Shown here: in pieces, positions 60,472 to 64,000 of the stretch
Layout: every line of letters begins with the position of its first letter
Position numbering within the stretch: the stretch's first letter is position 1
Assembly: GCF_029227915.1 (NCBI RefSeq)
Contig: NC_079886.1
Span: 21,924,501-21,988,500 of the forward strand
Origin: Hydractinia symbiolongicarpus
Taxonomy: Eukaryota > Cnidaria > Hydrozoa > Anthoathecata > Hydractiniidae
Direction of reading: 5' to 3'
Length of the DNA: 64,000 bases
Position numbers and translations under genes: made by a program
The notes under the pieces: generated by a model
Told to the model about the DNA's origin: nothing
What the model saw: only the letters and a program-made list of their open reading frames with translations
Database searches by the model: none

Positions 60472-63400
60472 TTTGATTTTATACGCATGCGATGTTGTTA
60501 TTGTACCATAAGAATGGTTCTTGAAAGAATTATTAATTTTCTTAGTGTGTAAAAGGTTTGGTTTAGGAAGCTTAAAAATGATTTCGATACAGCACACGTC
60601 AACTAGCCCGATACGATACGTATCGACACGATAGGTATCGATACACTCCGACATTTGAAATTAGTAAGTTTTTAAGATTTTTCTTATTTCAAAGCAAAAC
60701 GCATTTTCTATTTTTTATTGTATTCGTAACAGCTTTTTAAAAGGATCGAAAAAATTATGGTGGCTATATTCTTTCTAAAAAATATTTCCATATGACGGTC
60801 CTATTATATGACGTTGTCAGTTTAAAATTTTTCTGTACATTGTCCGAAGATTGCAATTTATTTTCTAGTTTTTTTTTTCTCGATGTAAATTATTGTAGAT
60901 AGCTACTAAAAGACAAAATAACTTCAATTTAAAGAGAAATAAAACGAACACTGTAATTTCATGTCTTCTTTTTTCTTGGTAGCAACGCGATTGAAAGAGA
61001 ATAACCATTTTTGGATTTTTTTTAATATAAGTTTATTTAACGAGAGTCCCAGAAGGAGGGGAAAGAGAAAGTATGGGTTGAGTGAGTCAATAATTCCCGA
61101 TCTTTGTGTAAAGCGTTGAATAATATGTTACTCACTCCTTCAAGATTTGGTGAAATGTATGGTGATAGAAAAACAAGTTTAAGTACAATAAAGTAAGAAT
61201 TCCTTCATCAAAAACTCCTTTGTATACGCTTTAGATACTGTGCAAATCCACATCCTCGTCCCCGGGGCCCGTGATCCCTGAACTGTTATTACAAAGCCAA
61301 TGGGTATGAGGTTGGTTAATCTATTTATTTTGCCCCATATGGTATTCTACCATTGCAATTTCAGGGATTTTTTAACTCTTTAGTGGAGAAATATCTGTCT
61401 AAAATAAGCAAAAATAAAGAAAATACAACCAATGAGCCCAAAACCAGCGCGTTTGTTTAAGTGAGTGAGGCCATTTTTGCTCTAAACATCAAAGAAGAAA
61501 GCATTTCCCAACAATGATCACGTGAACAAAGAGCAATATAAGCAACCAATCAAGATCATCGTCAGTATTCTGACCGTAGGCAATTCGTTTGCAACCCAGC
61601 GTATTTTTCCAAACGTAACTATTCCTTTTTCTCCGTGGTAAGAAAAATCATGCTGGGTCTCTTCGCTAGTTTTTGATGCATAGGTTAGAACTGTATTTGT
61701 TAAAATTTTTGTACTATATTGCCTAAAAAATGTAATAAATACCTTTAAAAATCTTTTGCAGTCATTACTGTTGCCTAAACTGACTTTATATGCTATAATT
61801 TGGTATGCTTCTGTGCATAATAAGAGAATAGCTAGGTCAAAAAAAATTCAAAGATTCTTTTACTAAATCATTTGATTTAAAAGCAAGGTAAGTGCTGATA
61901 AATAAATTACGAATATCACTTATTTGTAAGGTTAAATGATTCAAAATGTTGTTTTGGTCCTCATTGCTTATAAATGTATCCTGAGTCATACTTTCTTGTA
62001 AATCAAGAAAGTTAAAAACCAACAGTTCGTTTTGTATCCCCTTTAAGGCTGATGAAGGCTTTGAAGGCGTTGAAAGAATCAGCGCCAAATAAAAGTTTCA
62101 TTTTAAAATGAGATTCTAAAGAGTTATCATTTATTAATTGCCAAACTTAATTATCTAAGTTTCTTATATTTGGGTGATCTAATGTTAAGTTTTTTGTAAA
62201 CTAACTTTTGTTAAACTGTATTAAAGATGATAATTGGATTATGTTTAGCACAGCAACCGTAAAAATGTATATTTGCACTGTTTTTTAGAAATTGTTTAAA
62301 TTGTTGCTATCGACACATCAGAAATGTTCCTATTATTTTTATTAGTCAGGAACATGCTGAACTGTTTATCAAAATTTTAAGAAATTTTTATAATATTTTA
62401 AGACTAATATTGGGGCTCGCTTTTATGAGATTATTTATCTGTTCTTTTTAAAATAAGAAACATCTTACACAGTCATTTTGTAATGTATCTCCTTTCAAAA
62501 AACAGTTAGCAGTTTTGTGTTTCCGAAAGTTTTATTAAGAAATAATGCGTAACTAGATCGATACAAAATTATTATAGCAGATTGATTGCATCCATCAGCC
62601 TGTCCGAAATTATCTCACAGCAATTTGGTGCGCTATTGTAAAGCTGAAAGTCGAAATTAACGTTATTTATTTTGTTACAGCCTGGTTTTATGAATTTTAT
62701 TCACTTGTTATATTTTTTATCTTTTATTTTTAAAAACAATTATTATAAAATAGAAAGCGTAGCACTTTTGAAAAGAAAGGAACGCGGGTGTAAAAACAAC
62801 AACAAATAGTGTTGTGATTTTGACTGTGTGTAAAATGCTCTATTTTCAAAAAAACAGACGTACCTTCTCTTCGTTTGCGAGTGGAGACGTCTAGATAAAG
62901 ATTTTATTTAACTTCGACGGGAACTAGATCCAAGCTCATCCTTTCTCATGCAAATAGACAGAAAAATTTTAAAATTTAAATTTGTTTTACTGTTTATCGC
63001 CTCTCCCAAAAAAAAAAAAAAAAAGGAATTTAAAAATATAGATATTTGAAATTCTCTTAACCTCAAAACTTTTTTAAAAATCAAAAATATATATTATTCG
63101 TTGAAATCTGTGCAAAAAAAGTGTCCAAACTTTTAAAACTCGTCAAAAGTAAAAACGTTTAAATTTTTTTCACCTAGAACGATTTTATGCGCAATAATAA
63201 ATTCACTGCGTTCAAACGATCGCGGAAGAAATCGAAGCTCGTGTCAAATGGAATGCTGCACAAAATAGTACCATCTATTGAGACACTAGTAAATTTTCGA
63301 ATGCTTCGTTACTCTCACAATTTTTTACAGGGGGTAAAAAAACAGAGAATTTAGTATGAAAACAGAACAAAAATACGACGAAATAACTATTTCTTATGGA

Positions 63401-63678
63401 AAGTGTGTAAATTATTTTGAAAATGAAGTTTGAAAATTCAAATGTGGTTTAAAAAAATTAGTTAGGTGCAGAATAAAACTATATCTAACATTTTTGTACC
63501 CCCTGATAAAATTGATATGTTTTTAATTTGACAACTGAATCGTAAAATTGTTCGAAGTTGAGGATTAAATGATCATTCAGCATGAGGCTACGCTACAGCG
63601 CGCATGCCTATTACCCGGTGAGAAATGTCATGCTTGGGTAACCCTGTGTGCGCATGATCAATTACATTACAAAATCAA
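60472..63678. other. No gene recognised
   Basis: Contains a diverged dispersed repeat at about 61255-61680 (starts CCTCGTCCCCGGGG; later parts resemble 21900-22190), a 17-base poly-A run near 63008, and an unassigned 83-codon minus frame at 61837-62088. The GATACGATACGTATCG-type short inverted repeat near 60608-60645 is noted. Confidence 0.45.
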
Positions 63679-63811
63679 CCAATCAAATTACAGAAAATCA
63701 TAAAATCTTGAGCAGCTTACTTCTGTGCAGGTATAAAGAAAGTTATTTCGAAAAGTCTAATTATCATTCATACCTCAATTGCCATTAGAATTGGACGGAG
63801 TGCGGAAAAGG
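63679..63811 (+). promoter_or_regulatory. Possible promoter and first non-coding exon of the next gene
   Basis: CCAAT at 63679-63683, TATAAAG at 63732-63738 and a strong donor GTAAGG at 63812 lie in order on the plus strand, with a GC-richer stretch (TTGGACGGAGTGCGG) between TATA and donor. This fits a promoter with a short untranslated first exon. No downstream exon is within the window to confirm it. Confidence 0.3.
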
Positions 63812-64000
63812 GTAAGGTAATTATTTTTTATATAAACTGTTTCTTGTTGTCTTCTTCTTATTATTGTTTATCATTGATATATTGTTTAATATTGTTACAT
63901 ACTATCGTATTTATATTTGTGTATTTCGAGTAATTACAACAACAAAATTTATTTTATTTGCTTTTCGCCTTCACAATCATATTTTAAATTAAAATTATTT

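Overview
This is AT-rich animal DNA with short exons, GT..AG introns, canonical AATAAA signals and many non-autonomous transposons. The protein families present (a Dickkopf with two ten-cysteine domains, thrombospondin type 1 repeats behind a cysteine-rich domain, a LamG/EGF/Kazal/ShK membrane protein, small cysteine-rich secreted peptides) fit a cnidarian, probably a medusozoan. The exact species cannot be read from the sequence. There are no bacterial operons, rRNA genes or CRISPR arrays.

Layout. Positions 1-3041 (minus strand) hold a broken BEL/Pao-type retroelement with gag, zinc knuckle, protease and integrase but no reverse transcriptase/RNase H. 5430-7535 (+) is the 3' part of a secreted protein with two TSP1 repeats. 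7.6-19.5 kb is a transposon graveyard: a decayed SF3-helicase-like ORF, a four-unit head-to-tail array of Helitron-like elements, a pogo-like MITE and local duplications. 19599-20962 (+) is a complete three-exon Dickkopf gene. 21-31 kb has no recognised gene but holds a 1.6 kb long-TIR element and a perfect 21-bp hairpin. 31368-32503 and 36825-37874 (+) are two paralogous three-exon genes for basic, cysteine-rich secreted peptides with identical exon lengths. 38-47.8 kb is mostly non-coding, with a 704-bp TTAA-flanked piggyBac-like MITE and a tRNA-like SINE head. 47899-60241 (+) is a 15-exon gene whose exons join in one frame to give an 863-residue type I membrane protein: signal peptide, LamG, EGF, Thr/Pro stalk, follistatin/Kazal, LamG, ShK, transmembrane segment, and a tail with RxxPxxP and PPxY motifs. 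The last 3.7 kb has no recognised gene, but a CCAAT/TATA/splice-donor series near 63.7 kb may be the promoter and first exon of the next gene.

How the genes relate. All recognised host genes encode secreted or surface proteins and lie on the plus strand, but nothing shows that they form one pathway. The Dickkopf is expected to act on Wnt signalling; the LamG/ShK protein looks like an adhesion or recognition receptor; the small peptides are of unknown function.

Most noteworthy: (1) the peptide pair, where two cysteines appear to have been lost together; (2) the receptor architecture; (3) a small Helitron family for which the window itself supplies a matching empty site and a tandem array.
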